64,000 nt of DNA from Bdellovibrionales bacterium GWB1_55_8 (GCA_001769835.1 MEPR01000052.1:61021-125020), one strand, 5' to 3'. Positions 39,962-49,926 are shown, numbered from the stretch's first letter. Notes: generated from the sequence alone by a model not told the origin. Program-made: numbers and translations.

Positions 39962-40852
39962 ATGGGAGTACGAAGTAGTCTGCGTAGTTCATTTTCCGTC
40001 TCTGTTTTTCTCCATGCCCTTCTCGTCACGTTGTTTTGGGTGCTAGGGCGCCAATCAACACCGACGAGTCCGCCTTCGCGGTTGACCTGGGTGGAGTTGG
40101 AGCCGCAATCGGCATCCAAACAGGTGCAGCCTCGTTCAAAGGCTGAAGAAAAAATTCGTAAACAGTTGGTTCAAACCGAGAAGGGCAGCCTGACGGACAA
40201 GGCTACGCCGAATGCGTTTCTAGGCGAACGGACTCAAACCGTCGAGAAACAGACAGTCAGCACACGACGTCTAATGGATCCCTCACCCATGGGCTCTCGG
40301 GCCCACGAGAAGCCAACAGCACGGTCCGAAAACATTCGCCAGAAGGCCGAGAAACTTCAGCCCCAGAAGGAGCTGGCGAATCTTGGTTTGCCCATCTTGC
40401 CCACAGCGAAGCCACGGGACTTTTTTGAAGACGCTTCCCGTTGGGCAGCGCAGGGGACGGGCGCTCCTCAAGATTTTGTCCGAGGAGTTCAGCTCAGCGA
40501 CAGGACAGCCCTGAATACAAAAGAATTTATATTTTTCGGATATTTTCAGCGCATTCGCGAAAGGCTCGACCGCGCATGGGTGCCGATCTTAAGGCACAAG
40601 TTGGTCACTTATAATCGTACAGGGCGCCGACTTGCGAGCGATATGGATTACACCACCAAGGTTTTGGTCACGTTGAATCCGACCGGTGAAATTGTCAGGG
40701 TCCAGGTGATGGGTGAGTCGGGTACGCGCGATTTGGATGAAGCCGCCGTGAATGCATTCAATCAGGCGGGCCCGTTTCCGAATCCTCCCAAGGGGATTAT
40801 CGATCGCAATGGCGAGATTCAGATTCCTTGGGAATTCATTCTCAAAACCTAG
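39962..40852 (+). CDS. TonB/TolA-like energy-transducer family protein
   Basis: A protein of about 296 aa with an N-terminal membrane helix (SFSVSVFLHALLVTLFWVLG), a long charged Gln/Lys/Pro-rich spacer (about 35-190), and a C-terminal domain with DYTTKVLVTLNPTGEIVRVQVMGESGTRDLDEAAVNAF and FPNPPKGIIDRNGEIQIPWEF, the TonB C-terminal pattern. Such proteins span the periplasm and couple the proton motive force to outer-membrane receptors or other envelope machines. No ExbB/ExbD genes are present in the window. The ATG at 39962 lies after the PBP1A stop and starts just before the membrane helix; a longer frame overlaps PBP1A. Confidence 0.8.
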   Translation: MGVRSSLRSSFSVSVFLHALLVTLFWVLGRQSTPTSPPSRLTWVELEPQSASKQVQPRSKAEEKIRKQLVQTEKGSLTDKATPNAFLGERTQTVEKQTVSTRRLMDPSPMGSRAHEKPTARSENIRQKAEKLQPQKELANLGLPILPTAKPRDFFEDASRWAAQGTGAPQDFVRGVQLSDRTALNTKEFIFFGYFQRIRERLDRAWVPILRHKLVTYNRTGRRLASDMDYTTKVLVTLNPTGEIVRVQVMGESGTRDLDEAAVNAFNQAGPFPNPPKGIIDRNGEIQIPWEFILKT

Positions 40853-40858
40853 TAAGTC

Positions 40859-41260
40859 CTAGGATTTAAGCCGCAAGACGGCTTCCATTCCCTCGCGAGT
40901 AAGATAGTCGCCCCAGAGGCGATCGACTTTTCTGAACGTCGCGATCACCTGCTCAGCGGCGACTCTTTCGTCAATGCCCTCATCGACCGAAAGGCGATGA
41001 ACGGCGCCCAGAATCGCACGGAACGCGGGTGAGGCAACAGATTTCATCAGTTCGCGGGAAATCTCTTCCGCGGACAGGGACGGCTGCGTACGCACGAGCG
41101 CCGTATTGAAAATTTGTTGCAGTGCTTCCGGCGCGCGAGGGGCCGTTGATTGAGACGACGAATGAAGCAGGCTCGGATTCGAACCTTCTTTCGAATCATT
41201 TCGAGAATCCATGGGCCTCCGGATGGGAGCGGCGATGCTTGCTTGAGAACTCATGTGCAT
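40859..41260 (-). CDS. hypothetical helical protein
   Basis: A 133-aa protein that I do not recognise. The first 40 residues are Ser/Asn/Pro-rich and probably disordered. Residues from PEALQQIFNTALVRTQ to the end are strongly helical (LSAEEISRELMKSVAS, then AFRAILGAVHRLSVDEG, then AAEQVIATFRKVDRLWGDYL). No signal peptide or membrane segment is visible. It is convergent with the TonB-like gene and divergent from gcvP. ATG 41260 is chosen; TTG 41272 and ATG 41254 are alternatives. Confidence 0.6.
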   Translation of the reverse strand: MHMSSQASIAAPIRRPMDSRNDSKEGSNPSLLHSSSQSTAPRAPEALQQIFNTALVRTQPSLSAEEISRELMKSVASPAFRAILGAVHRLSVDEGIDERVAAEQVIATFRKVDRLWGDYLTREGMEAVLRLKS

Positions 41261-41406
41261 GGTGATGACCAATTCCTAACATTGTCCGGCTGAAACGGAG
41301 GGCCACCATAACTCCAAAATGATGAAGGGAACAAGTCGATAACCCAAGAAAGTGGTCAAGAGTTTTTTTAAGGAGAAAGAAAAAAACAGTTGGTAAGAAG
41401 GAGTAT

Positions 41407-44310
41407 ATGAACAATCAAGATCAAGTCCTGCCGTCGTCGCTCCGTTACACTGATCATTTCACAGACAGACACCTTGGGCCGAACTCCAGCGAGATTGAAC
41501 ACATGCTGAAGTTTCTCGGCTTCGCATCGTTGGATGACATGGTGAATGCAACGGTGCCCAAACAGATCCGCAGCGCGCGCCCGCTTCAGCTTCCAGATGC
41601 GCGCTCAGAGAGCGAAGCACTTTCTGAACTCTTTGCGCTTGCTTCTGAGAATCGCATCGCTCGCAGCTTTATCGGAACAGGTTACGCAAATTGTCTTATG
41701 CCTTCCGTTCTCCGGCGAAACCTTCTCGAAAATCCGGGCTGGTACACGCAGTACACTCCATATCAAGCTGAGATTTCGCAAGGACGTCTGGAAGCGCTGC
41801 TTAATTTCCAGACGATGGTCATGGAGCTGACCGGACTTCCGATTGCAAATGCCTCACTGCTGGATGAGGGCACGGCCGCGGCGGAAGCCATGGCCATGTT
41901 CCATGCCATCAAAGGACGCCCGGAAGCCGGAGCTTTTTTTGTTTCAAGTGGCTGCCATCCGCAGACCATCGCGGTTGTGCGCACGCGTTGCAGGCCCATC
42001 GGAGTGGAGGTGATCGTTGGGGATCACAAGGTTTTCGATTTCTCCAAGCACTCCGTTTTTGGAGCGCTGCTGTCCTATCCTTCAACTGATGGCACGGTTG
42101 AGAACTATCGTGGTTTCATTGATAGGGCTCACGCCGCTGGGGCGCTTGTAGCGATCTCCGCGGACATTCTGGCTCTTACTATCCTAACCCCTCCCGGGGA
42201 ATTGGGTGCGGACGTCGCTCTCGGTAGCACGCAACGGTTCGGAGTTCCGATGGGATTTGGCGGTCCTCATGCTGCCTTTTTTGCCACCAAAGACGAATAC
42301 AAGCGCCAGATTTCCGGCCGCATTGTGGGCGTGTCGAAGGATGCGGACGGCAGGCCGGCGATTCGCTTGGCTTTGCAGACTCGCGAACAGCACATTCGTC
42401 GCGACAAGGCCACGAGTAACATCTGCACCGCGCAGGTTCTCCTCGCGATCATCGCAAGCATGTATGCAGTGTATCACGGACCCGAAGGCCTTCGCCGCAT
42501 AGCGGAACGAGTGCACGGGCTGACGTTAGCGCTGCGTAACGCAGTCAAACGCCTTGGCTACAACACCGGCGATGCGAACTTCTTTGATACTATCACCGTG
42601 AGCGCTGATGTGAAAACAGCACACGACCTGGTAGCGGCAGCGCTTAAGCGAAATATTAATATCAGGGATTTCGGAGACGGCCGCGTTGGGGTCACGCTTG
42701 ATGAAACAACTTCCGGAGACGATCTGGAAAAACTTCTCGCTGCATTCGCCGAGGTAAAAGGAACTAAGGCGTCGTTTAGCCCGGCTGAGCTCTCAGCGGC
42801 AGGCGACGCGCGGATCCCGGCGGAGTTAGCCCGGAAATCGGCTTGCCTTCAGCACCCGATCTTCAGCCGCTACCATTCGGAAACGGAAATGCTGCGTTAC
42901 CTTTATCGGTTGCAGTCCAAAGATCTTTCTTTGACTGCTTCCATGATTCCTCTCGGCTCCTGCACGATGAAACTCAATGCGGCCGCCGAGATGTTCCCCA
43001 TCAGCTGGCGCGAATTCGCGGAAATGCATCCTTTTGCTCCCGCGGATCAGACAAAGGGCTACAAAAAAATGATCGGACAGCTCGAGTCGATGCTCGCCGA
43101 GGTGACGGGTTTCGAGGCGATCTCCGTCCAGCCCAATGCGGGCTCGCAGGGCGAGTACACGGGCCTTCTTGTTATTCGACAGTACCATGAGAGCCGAGGC
43201 GATCTGAAACGGAACGTCTGTCTGATTCCGCGCTCTGCGCATGGGACGAATCCGGCCAGCGCGGCGCTTGCCGGGATGAATGTGGTTGTCGTGGATTGCG
43301 ACACGATGGGAAATATCGATGTTCAAGATCTGCGCACGAAAGCCAAGGAGCATGCCGATACACTTGGCGCATTGATGGTGACTTACCCTTCCACGCATGG
43401 CGTTTTTGAGGAGGCCATTCGTGAAATCTGCGACATCGTTCATCAGCACGGTGGCCAGGTCTACATGGATGGCGCCAATATGAACGCCCAGATCGGCCTT
43501 TGTCGGCCCGCAGAGATTGGGGCGGATGTTTGCCATTTGAACCTTCACAAAACTTTCGCCATCCCGCACGGCGGCGGAGGCCCTGGTGTCGGACCGATCG
43601 GCGTCAAAGCGCATCTGAAGCCCTTCCTTCCATCTCACCCGATTGTGGCGACCGGTGGTCAGCAGGGAATTGGTCCCGTTTCCGCGGCTCCCTGGGGAAG
43701 TGCGGGAATTTTGCCGATTTCTTGGATGTACATTCGGATGATGGGCGCAGAGGGGCTCAAGAAAGCCACGCAAGTGGCGATCCTGAACGCGAACTACATC
43801 GCAAAGCGGCTCCAACCTCATTACCCGGTTCTTTATCGCGGAAAAGAAGGAATGGTCGCGCACGAGTGCATTTTTGATGTTCATCAGATCAAGGATGCTA
43901 CGGGAGTGGACGTTGAGGACATTGCGAAGCGGTTGATGGATTATGGCTTCCACGCGCCAACGATCTCGTTTCCGGTTCCCGGCACGCTCATGGTGGAGCC
44001 CACCGAGAGTGAATCCAAGCGTGAGCTGGATCGCTTCTGCGAAGCCATGATCTCGATCAGAGAAGAGATTGCTGAAATTGCATCCGGTAAAGCGGATCGC
44101 CAGAATAACCTCCTGAAGAATGCGCCCCACACAGCGGAACGGATTTCCCGTACTGAGTGGACGCATCCCTACGGCCGCGAAAGGGCGGCCTTTCCGGTTG
44201 CATCCCTTCGGGATTACAAATTCTGGCCGGCCGTTGGACGAATCAATAACGTCCTCGGTGATCGGCAGCTGATTTGTGCGTGCCCGCCCATCGAAGAATA
44301 CGCTAAGTAA
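41407..44310 (+). CDS. gcvP: glycine dehydrogenase (decarboxylating), P-protein
   Basis: PLP enzyme that decarboxylates glycine and passes the aminomethyl group to lipoyl-GcvH. The 967-aa single-chain form has two homologous halves. N-terminal: [22 protein letters not shown] and [32 protein letters not shown]. The C-terminal half carries the PLP lysine in [20 protein letters not shown] (about 719). A strong AGAAGGAG site precedes the ATG. The other cleavage genes gcvT-gcvH lie on the opposite strand, separated by a protease gene, so P and T/H are separately transcribed. No glycine riboswitch was recognised upstream. Confidence 0.96.
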   Translation: MNNQDQVLPSSLRYTDHFTDRHLGPNSSEIEHMLKFLGFASLDDMVNATVPKQIRSARPLQLPDARSESEALSELFALASENRIARSFIGTGYANCLMPSVLRRNLLENPGWYTQYTPYQAEISQGRLEALLNFQTMVMELTGLPIANASLLDEGTAAAEAMAMFHAIKGRPEAGAFFVSSGCHPQTIAVVRTRCRPIGVEVIVGDHKVFDFSKHSVFGALLSYPSTDGTVENYRGFIDRAHAAGALVAISADILALTILTPPGELGADVALGSTQRFGVPMGFGGPHAAFFATKDEYKRQISGRIVGVSKDADGRPAIRLALQTREQHIRRDKATSNICTAQVLLAIIASMYAVYHGPEGLRRIAERVHGLTLALRNAVKRLGYNTGDANFFDTITVSADVKTAHDLVAAALKRNINIRDFGDGRVGVTLDETTSGDDLEKLLAAFAEVKGTKASFSPAELSAAGDARIPAELARKSACLQHPIFSRYHSETEMLRYLYRLQSKDLSLTASMIPLGSCTMKLNAAAEMFPISWREFAEMHPFAPADQTKGYKKMIGQLESMLAEVTGFEAISVQPNAGSQGEYTGLLVIRQYHESRGDLKRNVCLIPRSAHGTNPASAALAGMNVVVVDCDTMGNIDVQDLRTKAKEHADTLGALMVTYPSTHGVFEEAIREICDIVHQHGGQVYMDGANMNAQIGLCRPAEIGADVCHLNLHKTFAIPHGGGGPGVGPIGVKAHLKPFLPSHPIVATGGQQGIGPVSAAPWGSAGILPISWMYIRMMGAEGLKKATQVAILNANYIAKRLQPHYPVLYRGKEGMVAHECIFDVHQIKDATGVDVEDIAKRLMDYGFHAPTISFPVPGTLMVEPTESESKRELDRFCEAMISIREEIAEIASGKADRQNNLLKNAPHTAERISRTEWTHPYGRERAAFPVASLRDYKFWPAVGRINNVLGDRQLICACPPIEEYAK

Positions 44311-44461
44311 TTCGAGACTTAGGGTTCGACCACATGCCGAGATTTCTAACCGCAAACGGCCATAAAAAAACGAGCCTAAACTTGACAACTTTCATCAGTT
44401 ATTAGACAAGGTGTTCCTCCGGGCCAACTTTCTGGCCGGAAACGAAAGAGGAACAACGGTG

Positions 44462-45241
44462 ATGATTAAAAGTCGCGTCCCCTTCCGATGGCTTCATGGC
44501 TCGATGGCCGTACTCACAGTCGCGGCTATGGGTTCCGCGGCTGCATGGGCTGCGCCGGAAATAGCCGGTGGTACCCGTGTTTATTCGGGACACCCGATCG
44601 CCCGTTCGACAGTGATGTTGCAATCCGAGACGCCGGCAGGCACCAGCCTGTGCTCAGCCTCGATTCTGGCATCAGACATCATTCTGACCGCAGCTCACTG
44701 CGTGACGGATGCGAGCGATGTGAAGATCATCTTTGGAATCAGCGCAAAAGAGGCTGTACATGTCGCCTCGGCCCAGAAGGTCCTCGTGCCCGAACTCTAC
44801 ACTCAAAAAGGAGTGTTCGATATTGCGCTGATCCGCTTCTCCGGGGGATTGCCGAAAAGTTATCGAGCTGCTGAACTGCTGCCGAGTCCTCGTTTACTCA
44901 AGGCGAACACGCCGATCATTGTGGCGGGCTTCGGAATCACAAACATGAAAACGCATGAAGGCGCAGGAATTCTTCGAATGGTTGGAGAAAAGATTCACCC
45001 CAAGAACAAACCAGGCGTTGAGGTGGTGTTTAATCACGCTGTTAACACCAGTGTTTGCCCCGGAGACTCCGGCGGGCCCGCGTTCTTGCGCGTAGGGACC
45101 AGTTATCAACTGTTTGGTGTGGCCAGTCGGATAGCGGTCTCGGATGGTCCATGTGGGTCGTTGTCGATATACACCGATATTCATGACGTGCGCGTCATGG
45201 GGTACATCAAGGACGCAATCAAGTTACTTCGAAAAGACTAG
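44462..45241 (+). CDS. secreted trypsin-like (S1) serine protease
   Basis: A 259-aa protein with a signal peptide (VLTVAAMGSAAAWAAP). The chymotrypsin-fold triad is visible: LTAAHCVTD (His), FDIALIRFSGG (Asp) and VCPGDSGGPAFL (Ser). IAGGTRVYSGHPIARSTVML resembles the mature N-terminus of S1 proteases (IVGG-like), so activation by cleavage is possible. The residue six before the catalytic Ser is itself Ser, which argues against Arg/Lys-type trypsin specificity (inference). An AGAGGA site precedes the ATG. It sits between gcvP and gcvH with no obvious metabolic link and ends just before a terminator. Confidence 0.9.
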   Translation: MIKSRVPFRWLHGSMAVLTVAAMGSAAAWAAPEIAGGTRVYSGHPIARSTVMLQSETPAGTSLCSASILASDIILTAAHCVTDASDVKIIFGISAKEAVHVASAQKVLVPELYTQKGVFDIALIRFSGGLPKSYRAAELLPSPRLLKANTPIIVAGFGITNMKTHEGAGILRMVGEKIHPKNKPGVEVVFNHAVNTSVCPGDSGGPAFLRVGTSYQLFGVASRIAVSDGPCGSLSIYTDIHDVRVMGYIKDAIKLLRKD

Positions 45242-45259
45242 AATTTTGTCGAGGAGGGG

Positions 45260-45309
45260 CGCTTTTTTCCGCGCGTCCGAATTACTGCACGGGCGCGCGG
45301 AAAAAAGCG
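45260..45309. terminator. palindromic bidirectional terminator
   Basis: CGCTTTTTTCCGCGCG (45260-45275) is perfectly complementary to CGCGCGGAAAAAAGCG (45294-45309), and TCC/GGG extends the stem, leaving a 12-base loop. A T-run is present in the stem on both strands. It lies exactly between the convergent protease (+) and gcvH (-) genes. Confidence 0.85.
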
Positions 45310-45312
45310 GTC

Positions 45313-45699
45313 TTACTTCAGCGAGGCGACGTATTTTGAATACGAATCAGCGTCCATCAGATCTTTGATCGAAGCCGGATCGGTCAGTTCGATTTTAACC
45401 ATCCAGGCTTTTCCATGCGGATCCTTGTTCAGCTGGCCGGGTTCATCGCCGATGGCGGCGTTCACTTCGACCACTTTTCCGGTAGCAGGCGAGTAAAGGT
45501 CGGATACGGCCTTGATGCTTTCGACGACGCCGAAGGTGTCACCTTTTTTAAGTGTGCGTCCGACAGAGGGAAGCTCCGCGAAAACGATATCGCCGAGTGA
45601 GCTTTGCGCATGATCGGTGATGCCAACAGTGACGACATTCCCGTCGATCTTGGCCCACTCATGTTCTTTCGTGTACTTCAAATTAGCTGGGTAATTCAT
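45313..45699 (-). CDS. gcvH: glycine cleavage system H protein
   Basis: Lipoyl carrier protein (128 aa) that shuttles the aminomethyl group between P, T and L proteins. It begins MNYPANLKYTKEHEWAKIDGNVVTVGITDHAQSSLGDIVFAELP and has the lipoylation motif VESIKAVSDLYSP (Lys about 64). An AAGGAG site lies 6-7 bases before the ATG. It follows gcvT by 17 bases and ends at the shared terminator. Confidence 0.97.
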   Translation of the reverse strand: MNYPANLKYTKEHEWAKIDGNVVTVGITDHAQSSLGDIVFAELPSVGRTLKKGDTFGVVESIKAVSDLYSPATGKVVEVNAAIGDEPGQLNKDPHGKAWMVKIELTDPASIKDLMDADSYSKYVASLK

Positions 45700-45716
45700 G
45701 GTGTTCTCCTTATTAG

Positions 45717-46841
45717 TCAGTAGGGACGTTTGTAAAATGGTGTCGGAATCACTTCTGCCGCAAGTTTCTTTCCGCGAATGTCCACGGTCAGGCGCGTGCC
45801 GATGGCGGCCTGGTTTTTCGCGACATACGCGATTCCGATGGCCTGGTTCAATGAGGGTGCAAGAGTTCCACTGGTGATCGCACCCAGCTGCGTCTTTCCG
45901 TCCTCGGAAAACACGCTGTAGCCCTGGCGCGGCACGCCCTTGTCCAAAAGCTTCAGCCCGACGAGCTGCTGCGGCAAGCCTTTCTGCTTGCCCTGGATGA
46001 TCGCGGCTTTGCCGACAAAGTCCCCCTTGTCGAGCTTCACAACCCAGCCGACGCCGGCTGCAAATGGGTTCGTCTGTTCGGAGAGCTCGTGTCCATAGAG
46101 CGGAAACTTCATCTCAAGACGTAAAGTGTCGCGAGCGCCAAGGCCCACCGGCTTCAACCCGAGCGGAGTGCCTGCTTCGAGCAGAGCGCGCCAGACCTCG
46201 GGACCTTTGTTCCATGGAATATAAAGTTCGAAACCATCTTCGCCTGTGTAGCCGGTCCGGGCGATGATGGCAGGAATGCCGCCCAGAAGGGCGCCTTCCG
46301 TGAACCAGTAATATTTAACGGACGAGAGCGGGACCTTCGTCAGTTTTTGGGTGATCTTTTCCGCCAGAGGACCCTGAATGGCGATCTGGGTGTAATTCGA
46401 GCTCTCGTTGGAGATGCGAAGGTCCGATGCCTGCGGATTTGCCTGGCGAAATTCCTTCTCGATCTGAAGCATGTGCGCGAAGTCTTTATCCGTGTTGCTT
46501 GCATTGATCACCAGGAAGTAGCGGTCTTTTGCGCGACGATAGACCAGCAGGTCATCCACGATTCCGCCCTGATGGTTGCACATTTCCGTATAGAGCGCTT
46601 GATTGATCGCGAGTTTGGCGGCGTCATTCGTGACCAGATAGTTCACGAAGGCTTCCGATGCCGCGCCTTCCACGTGAACTTCGCCCATGTGGCTGACATC
46701 GAAAAGTCCGGCAGTGGTTCGGCACGCGATGTGTTCATCCATCACGCCCGTATATTGAACCGGCAGTTCCCAGCCACCAAAGTCGACAATGCGACCTCCG
46801 AGTTTCACGTGTTCTTCATATAAAGACGTTCTCTTCAGCAT
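45717..46841 (-). CDS. gcvT: glycine cleavage system T protein (aminomethyltransferase)
   Basis: Transfers the one-carbon unit from aminomethyl-GcvH to tetrahydrofolate, releasing ammonia. The protein is 374 aa. Motifs: EEHVKLGGRIVDFGGWELPVQY, GLFDVSHMGEVHVEG, GGIVDDLLVYR (folate site region), RTGYTGEDGFELYI and ARDTLRLEMKFPLYGHEL. It is followed by gcvH and preceded by folD on the same strand, which processes the methylene-THF product. Confidence 0.96.
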   Translation of the reverse strand: MLKRTSLYEEHVKLGGRIVDFGGWELPVQYTGVMDEHIACRTTAGLFDVSHMGEVHVEGAASEAFVNYLVTNDAAKLAINQALYTEMCNHQGGIVDDLLVYRRAKDRYFLVINASNTDKDFAHMLQIEKEFRQANPQASDLRISNESSNYTQIAIQGPLAEKITQKLTKVPLSSVKYYWFTEGALLGGIPAIIARTGYTGEDGFELYIPWNKGPEVWRALLEAGTPLGLKPVGLGARDTLRLEMKFPLYGHELSEQTNPFAAGVGWVVKLDKGDFVGKAAIIQGKQKGLPQQLVGLKLLDKGVPRQGYSVFSEDGKTQLGAITSGTLAPSLNQAIGIAYVAKNQAAIGTRLTVDIRGKKLAAEVIPTPFYKRPY

Positions 46842-46908
46842 AGAAATTTCTCTCTCTTTCCCATTTGAATAGGAGGGTTTTACCGCACCAGGCGGCCCAG
46901 TGTCCAGT

Positions 46909-47757
46909 TCAGCGGGATCGCTCTTCAGCTGCCCAGATGGTATTCTGCAGAAGGACGGCGATCGTCATGGGCCCGACGCCCCCAGGAACGGGCGTCATAG
47001 CCGACGCTTTACGCGCGACGTCGTCAAAAACGACATCGCCCACGACCTTTCCCTCTGCATTGCGATGAATGCCGACATCCACTACGACGGCTCCTTCGCG
47101 AACATATGAAGAGTCGATCAAGCCGGGTTTTCCAGCGGCAACGACGACGATGTCAGCCTGAGAAGAGATCGCCCGGAGGTTGGGGGTTCTGCTGTGGCAG
47201 TGCAGGACGGTAGCATCCGCCTGCAAGAGCATCGCAGCCATCGGTTTTCCGACAATCGAGCTTCTTCCGATCACACAGGCGAGCTTTCCTGCGGGCTGGA
47301 CCTCATAATGTTTCAATAGTTCCATTACACCAGCGGGGGTGCAGGGCTGAAAACAAGGTAATCCGAGCGCAAGTCTTCCGGTATTCACCGGGTGAAAGGC
47401 ATCAACGTCCTTCTCGGGTGCAACCCAATAGAGGACTTCTTCCTCTCGAAAGCCCTTTGGAAGCGGACGCTGGATCAGGATTCCGTCCACCCTTGGGTCT
47501 GCGTTGAGGCGATCAATGACGTTTTTCACCTCGACCGGCGTGGAGGTCACGGGAAGTGTGATGGTCTCATGCTCCATCCCGCATGCAATCGCGGCTTCCC
47601 CTTTTTTCCGCGTATAGATCACGCTTGCCGGATCTGTTCCGACGAGGACCACGGAAAGCTTCGGAGCTCTGTGATGCCTGACTAAAAAAGCGGCGGATCT
47701 TTCCTGGACAGATTTGCGGATTTTTTCGGCAACGGGCTTGGCGGCAAGCGTAAGCAT
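46909..47757 (-). CDS. folD: methylenetetrahydrofolate dehydrogenase/cyclohydrolase FolD
   Basis: Bifunctional enzyme interconverting methylene-THF, methenyl-THF and formyl-THF. The protein is 282 aa. The active-site Tyr-x3-Lys is in SVIYTRKKGEAA, and DGILIQRPLPKG, PEKDVDAFHPVNTGRLALG and the NADP site VIGRSSIVGKPMAAML follow. TPVPGGVGPMTIAVLLQNT is near the end. ATG 47757 is preceded by AAGGAG. Its place upstream of gcvT-gcvH matches its role in using methylene-THF from glycine cleavage. Confidence 0.96.
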   Translation of the reverse strand: MLTLAAKPVAEKIRKSVQERSAAFLVRHHRAPKLSVVLVGTDPASVIYTRKKGEAAIACGMEHETITLPVTSTPVEVKNVIDRLNADPRVDGILIQRPLPKGFREEEVLYWVAPEKDVDAFHPVNTGRLALGLPCFQPCTPAGVMELLKHYEVQPAGKLACVIGRSSIVGKPMAAMLLQADATVLHCHSRTPNLRAISSQADIVVVAAGKPGLIDSSYVREGAVVVDVGIHRNAEGKVVGDVVFDDVARKASAMTPVPGGVGPMTIAVLLQNTIWAAEERSR

Positions 47758-48133
47758 CAAATTCTCCTTAGAAGATAGTTCTTCGTACCACTGAAAAGGC
47801 TCGGCAACCGCAAAAACACAGCAAAGAACTCCCGGTAAGTTTTTCCCTTTTGTCTGGTGATTATTGCCGGGTGGGAAAAAGCTGCAGGGAAAAAAACCGC
47901 CACCCTGTTCCTGTGAGATTCCTGGTTAAATTGAGCCCGCCGGAAAAGCACCTAAATTCCAAACACCTACATGGGGAACTGATCCTGCCGGCCGTCCTCA
48001 AGAAAAAAAGACTCAAGGTTTTCGTGCGGCATGCCGATTGCTCTAGTTACTCTTTGAGGCGGAGGGGTTTCCCCTGGAAGAAACCCAAGCCTGACCATGA
48101 AGGTTGGGGAGCCGTCTCGGGGGGAGTGAAGCG
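47758..48133 (+). promoter_or_regulatory. folD-flgF divergent intergenic region with possible sigma-28-type promoter
   Basis: This 376-base stretch has no convincing gene. A sigma-28-like pair TCAAGGTT (48013-48020), 12 bases, GCCGATTG (48033-48040) resembles TAAAGTTT-N11-GCCGATAA, about 94 bases before the flgF start. A T-rich and an A-rich segment near 47839-47903 may hold the folD promoter. The promoter call is weak. Confidence 0.35.
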
Positions 48134-49027
48134 TTGGCTACGGGAATGTGGACCGCCGTTTCAGGTGCGTCCGCGCAAATGCAGAACGTGGAGATGGTCG
48201 CCAATAATCTGGCGAACGCCAACACGCCTGGATTCAAGAAAGATCTGCCGACGTTCAAGGAATATCTGGCCGTGCGCGAGCGCGAACCGGAACCACAGGA
48301 CATTCCCCGCGGGCCCATCAAAGACAAGGATTTTTATCCACTCGATGGCCGAGATCAATCCTTTGTCGTTGTGGATGGGACCTATTCAAGTTTCAAACAG
48401 GGCGCACTTCAGGTCACCAATTCGCCACTCGACGTGGCGTTGGACGGACCTGGTCTGATCGAAGTCAGTACCCCTTCGGGAACGCGTTTCACGCGACATG
48501 GAAGTCTGAAGCTGGCCATGGATGGCCAACTCGTGACCTCCGAAGGACATCCCGTGCTGGCTTCAAAACCTGCAGGGCTAGCGGGGGCGCTGGCAACTGC
48601 TGAAGCTCAACCGGGCCAAGGAGGGCTCGAGACTCAAGGAGGAGTCGCGGTTGGGCGGAGTCCCGAAGACGCAGCGCGTTTCATTAATCTTCGGGACAAA
48701 GGGCCACGCGTCACGATCAATGATGCGGGCGAGATCTACGCGGGCGAAGAGTTTATTGCGAAGCTGAGCGTCGTGGAATTTCAAGACGCGCGAAAGCTCC
48801 GGAAGACCGGAGCGCAGTTGTTCGAAAACCGTGATGCCACGAACATTGTGGCGGATCAGGCAAGGACCGTTCTCAGACAAGGCATGATCGAGACCTCGAA
48901 TGTCAATCCGATCGAGGAAATGACGAATTTGATCAAGGCGAACCGGCTCTTTGAGCACGACCTCAAGGTGATGAAGACCTTTGGCGAGATGCTTGGCCGT
49001 GAGGCCAATGACATCGGCAGATTGTAA
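48134..49027 (+). CDS. flgF: flagellar rod/basal body protein FlgF
   Basis: Proximal rod protein, 297 aa from a TTG start. GGGGGGAG lies 7 bases before that TTG, and the result (ATGMWTAVSGASAQMQNVEMVANNLANANTPGFKKD) matches the family N-terminus; the D0 motif NNLANANTPGFKK is the flagellar rod/hook signature. The C-terminus (SNVNPIEEMTNLIKANRLFEHDLKVMKTFGE) is the partner helix. It opens the flagellar operon. It is exported by the flagellar type III apparatus, so no signal peptide is expected. An upstream in-frame TTG (48104) lacks a good ribosome site. Confidence 0.9.
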   Translation: MATGMWTAVSGASAQMQNVEMVANNLANANTPGFKKDLPTFKEYLAVREREPEPQDIPRGPIKDKDFYPLDGRDQSFVVVDGTYSSFKQGALQVTNSPLDVALDGPGLIEVSTPSGTRFTRHGSLKLAMDGQLVTSEGHPVLASKPAGLAGALATAEAQPGQGGLETQGGVAVGRSPEDAARFINLRDKGPRVTINDAGEIYAGEEFIAKLSVVEFQDARKLRKTGAQLFENRDATNIVADQARTVLRQGMIETSNVNPIEEMTNLIKANRLFEHDLKVMKTFGEMLGREANDIGRL

Positions 49028-49043
49028 GCGAGAGGGATAAGGA

Positions 49044-49826
49044 ATGATTCGGGCATTAACCACATCAGCAACGGGACTCGAGGCGCAGCAGGCGAATATT
49101 GAGCGCATCTCGAATGACCTCGCTAACGTGAATACCGATGGCTACAAGCGTTCGCGCACGGAATTCCAGGAGCTGATGTACGAGACGATCAAAGAGGCGG
49201 GCGGATCCTTGGGTGCGGGAAGTCAGACACCTGTCGGCATCCAGAATGGCATGGGCGTGAAAGTCGGTGCGAACTACAAAATCTTCGCTCAGGGCAGCGC
49301 GAAGATGACCTATCATGATTATGATCTCATGATCGAAGGTCCGGGGTTCTTTCCGGTTCAGATGCAGAACGGTGAAGTGGGTTACACGCGTACCGGTGCC
49401 TTTCACGTGGACGCCCAGGGAAGGCTGATGCTTTCCAATGGTGCGACTATGATTCCTCAGATCACGATTCCGGCAAATGCGCAGAATGTCCTCGTCAATA
49501 ATGCCGGCGAGGTGAAGGTCACGCTTCCGGGTCAGGGCGAGGCGGTTGTCGGGCAGATTCAGCTCATAACGTTCCCGAATGAGCAGGCCCTCACCGCGAT
49601 CGGGAATGGGATTTACAAACCCAACGCGGGCACGGGAAATCCCATGCAGGGAATTCCTGGCGAGAATGGCGTGGGCGTGATTCAGCAGGGAGCGCTTGAA
49701 GGTTCGAACGTCGATGTGGCGAAAAGCATGGTCGACATGATCGCGACCCAGCGAGCGTATGAGATGGGAACGAAAGTAATGGGCGTGGCGGATCAGATGT
49801 GGGGGGCCACTGCGAATATCAAGTAG
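49044..49826 (+). CDS. flgG: flagellar distal rod protein FlgG
   Basis: The 260-aa length is exactly typical. N-terminal MIRALTTSATGLEAQQANIERISNDLANVNTDGYKRSRTEFQEL and C-terminal GALEGSNVDVAKSMVDMIATQRAYEMGTKVM are diagnostic of FlgG, which forms the straight distal rod. The rod-specific segment (FQELMYETIKEAGG) that distinguishes it from hook protein is present. AAGGA precedes the ATG. Confidence 0.97.
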   Translation: MIRALTTSATGLEAQQANIERISNDLANVNTDGYKRSRTEFQELMYETIKEAGGSLGAGSQTPVGIQNGMGVKVGANYKIFAQGSAKMTYHDYDLMIEGPGFFPVQMQNGEVGYTRTGAFHVDAQGRLMLSNGATMIPQITIPANAQNVLVNNAGEVKVTLPGQGEAVVGQIQLITFPNEQALTAIGNGIYKPNAGTGNPMQGIPGENGVGVIQQGALEGSNVDVAKSMVDMIATQRAYEMGTKVMGVADQMWGATANIK

Positions 49827-49926
49827 TGAAGGGGCTTTCTGATCCCGCTTGGGGAGGTGGGTGAAGTGAGCTGAGCAAGAGCACAGGATGTGCTCTGGAA
49901 GTTATGAAAAGCCAGGAGGGCGACCG

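Noticed and set aside
41273-41406. Glycine riboswitch upstream of gcvP
   Set aside because: The gap is short and the paired aptamer sequences of the class were not recognisable; likewise only 67 bases lie between folD and gcvT.
42826-44388. 520-codon minus-strand open frame antisense to gcvP
   Set aside because: The opposite strand encodes an unmistakable P-protein; the antisense product is Arg/His-rich without domains.
47850-48458. 202-codon plus-strand frame over the flgF start
   Set aside because: Half of it lies out of frame within flgF, composition is Arg/Trp-rich as in shadow frames, and the flgF frame with its strong ribosome site explains the DNA.
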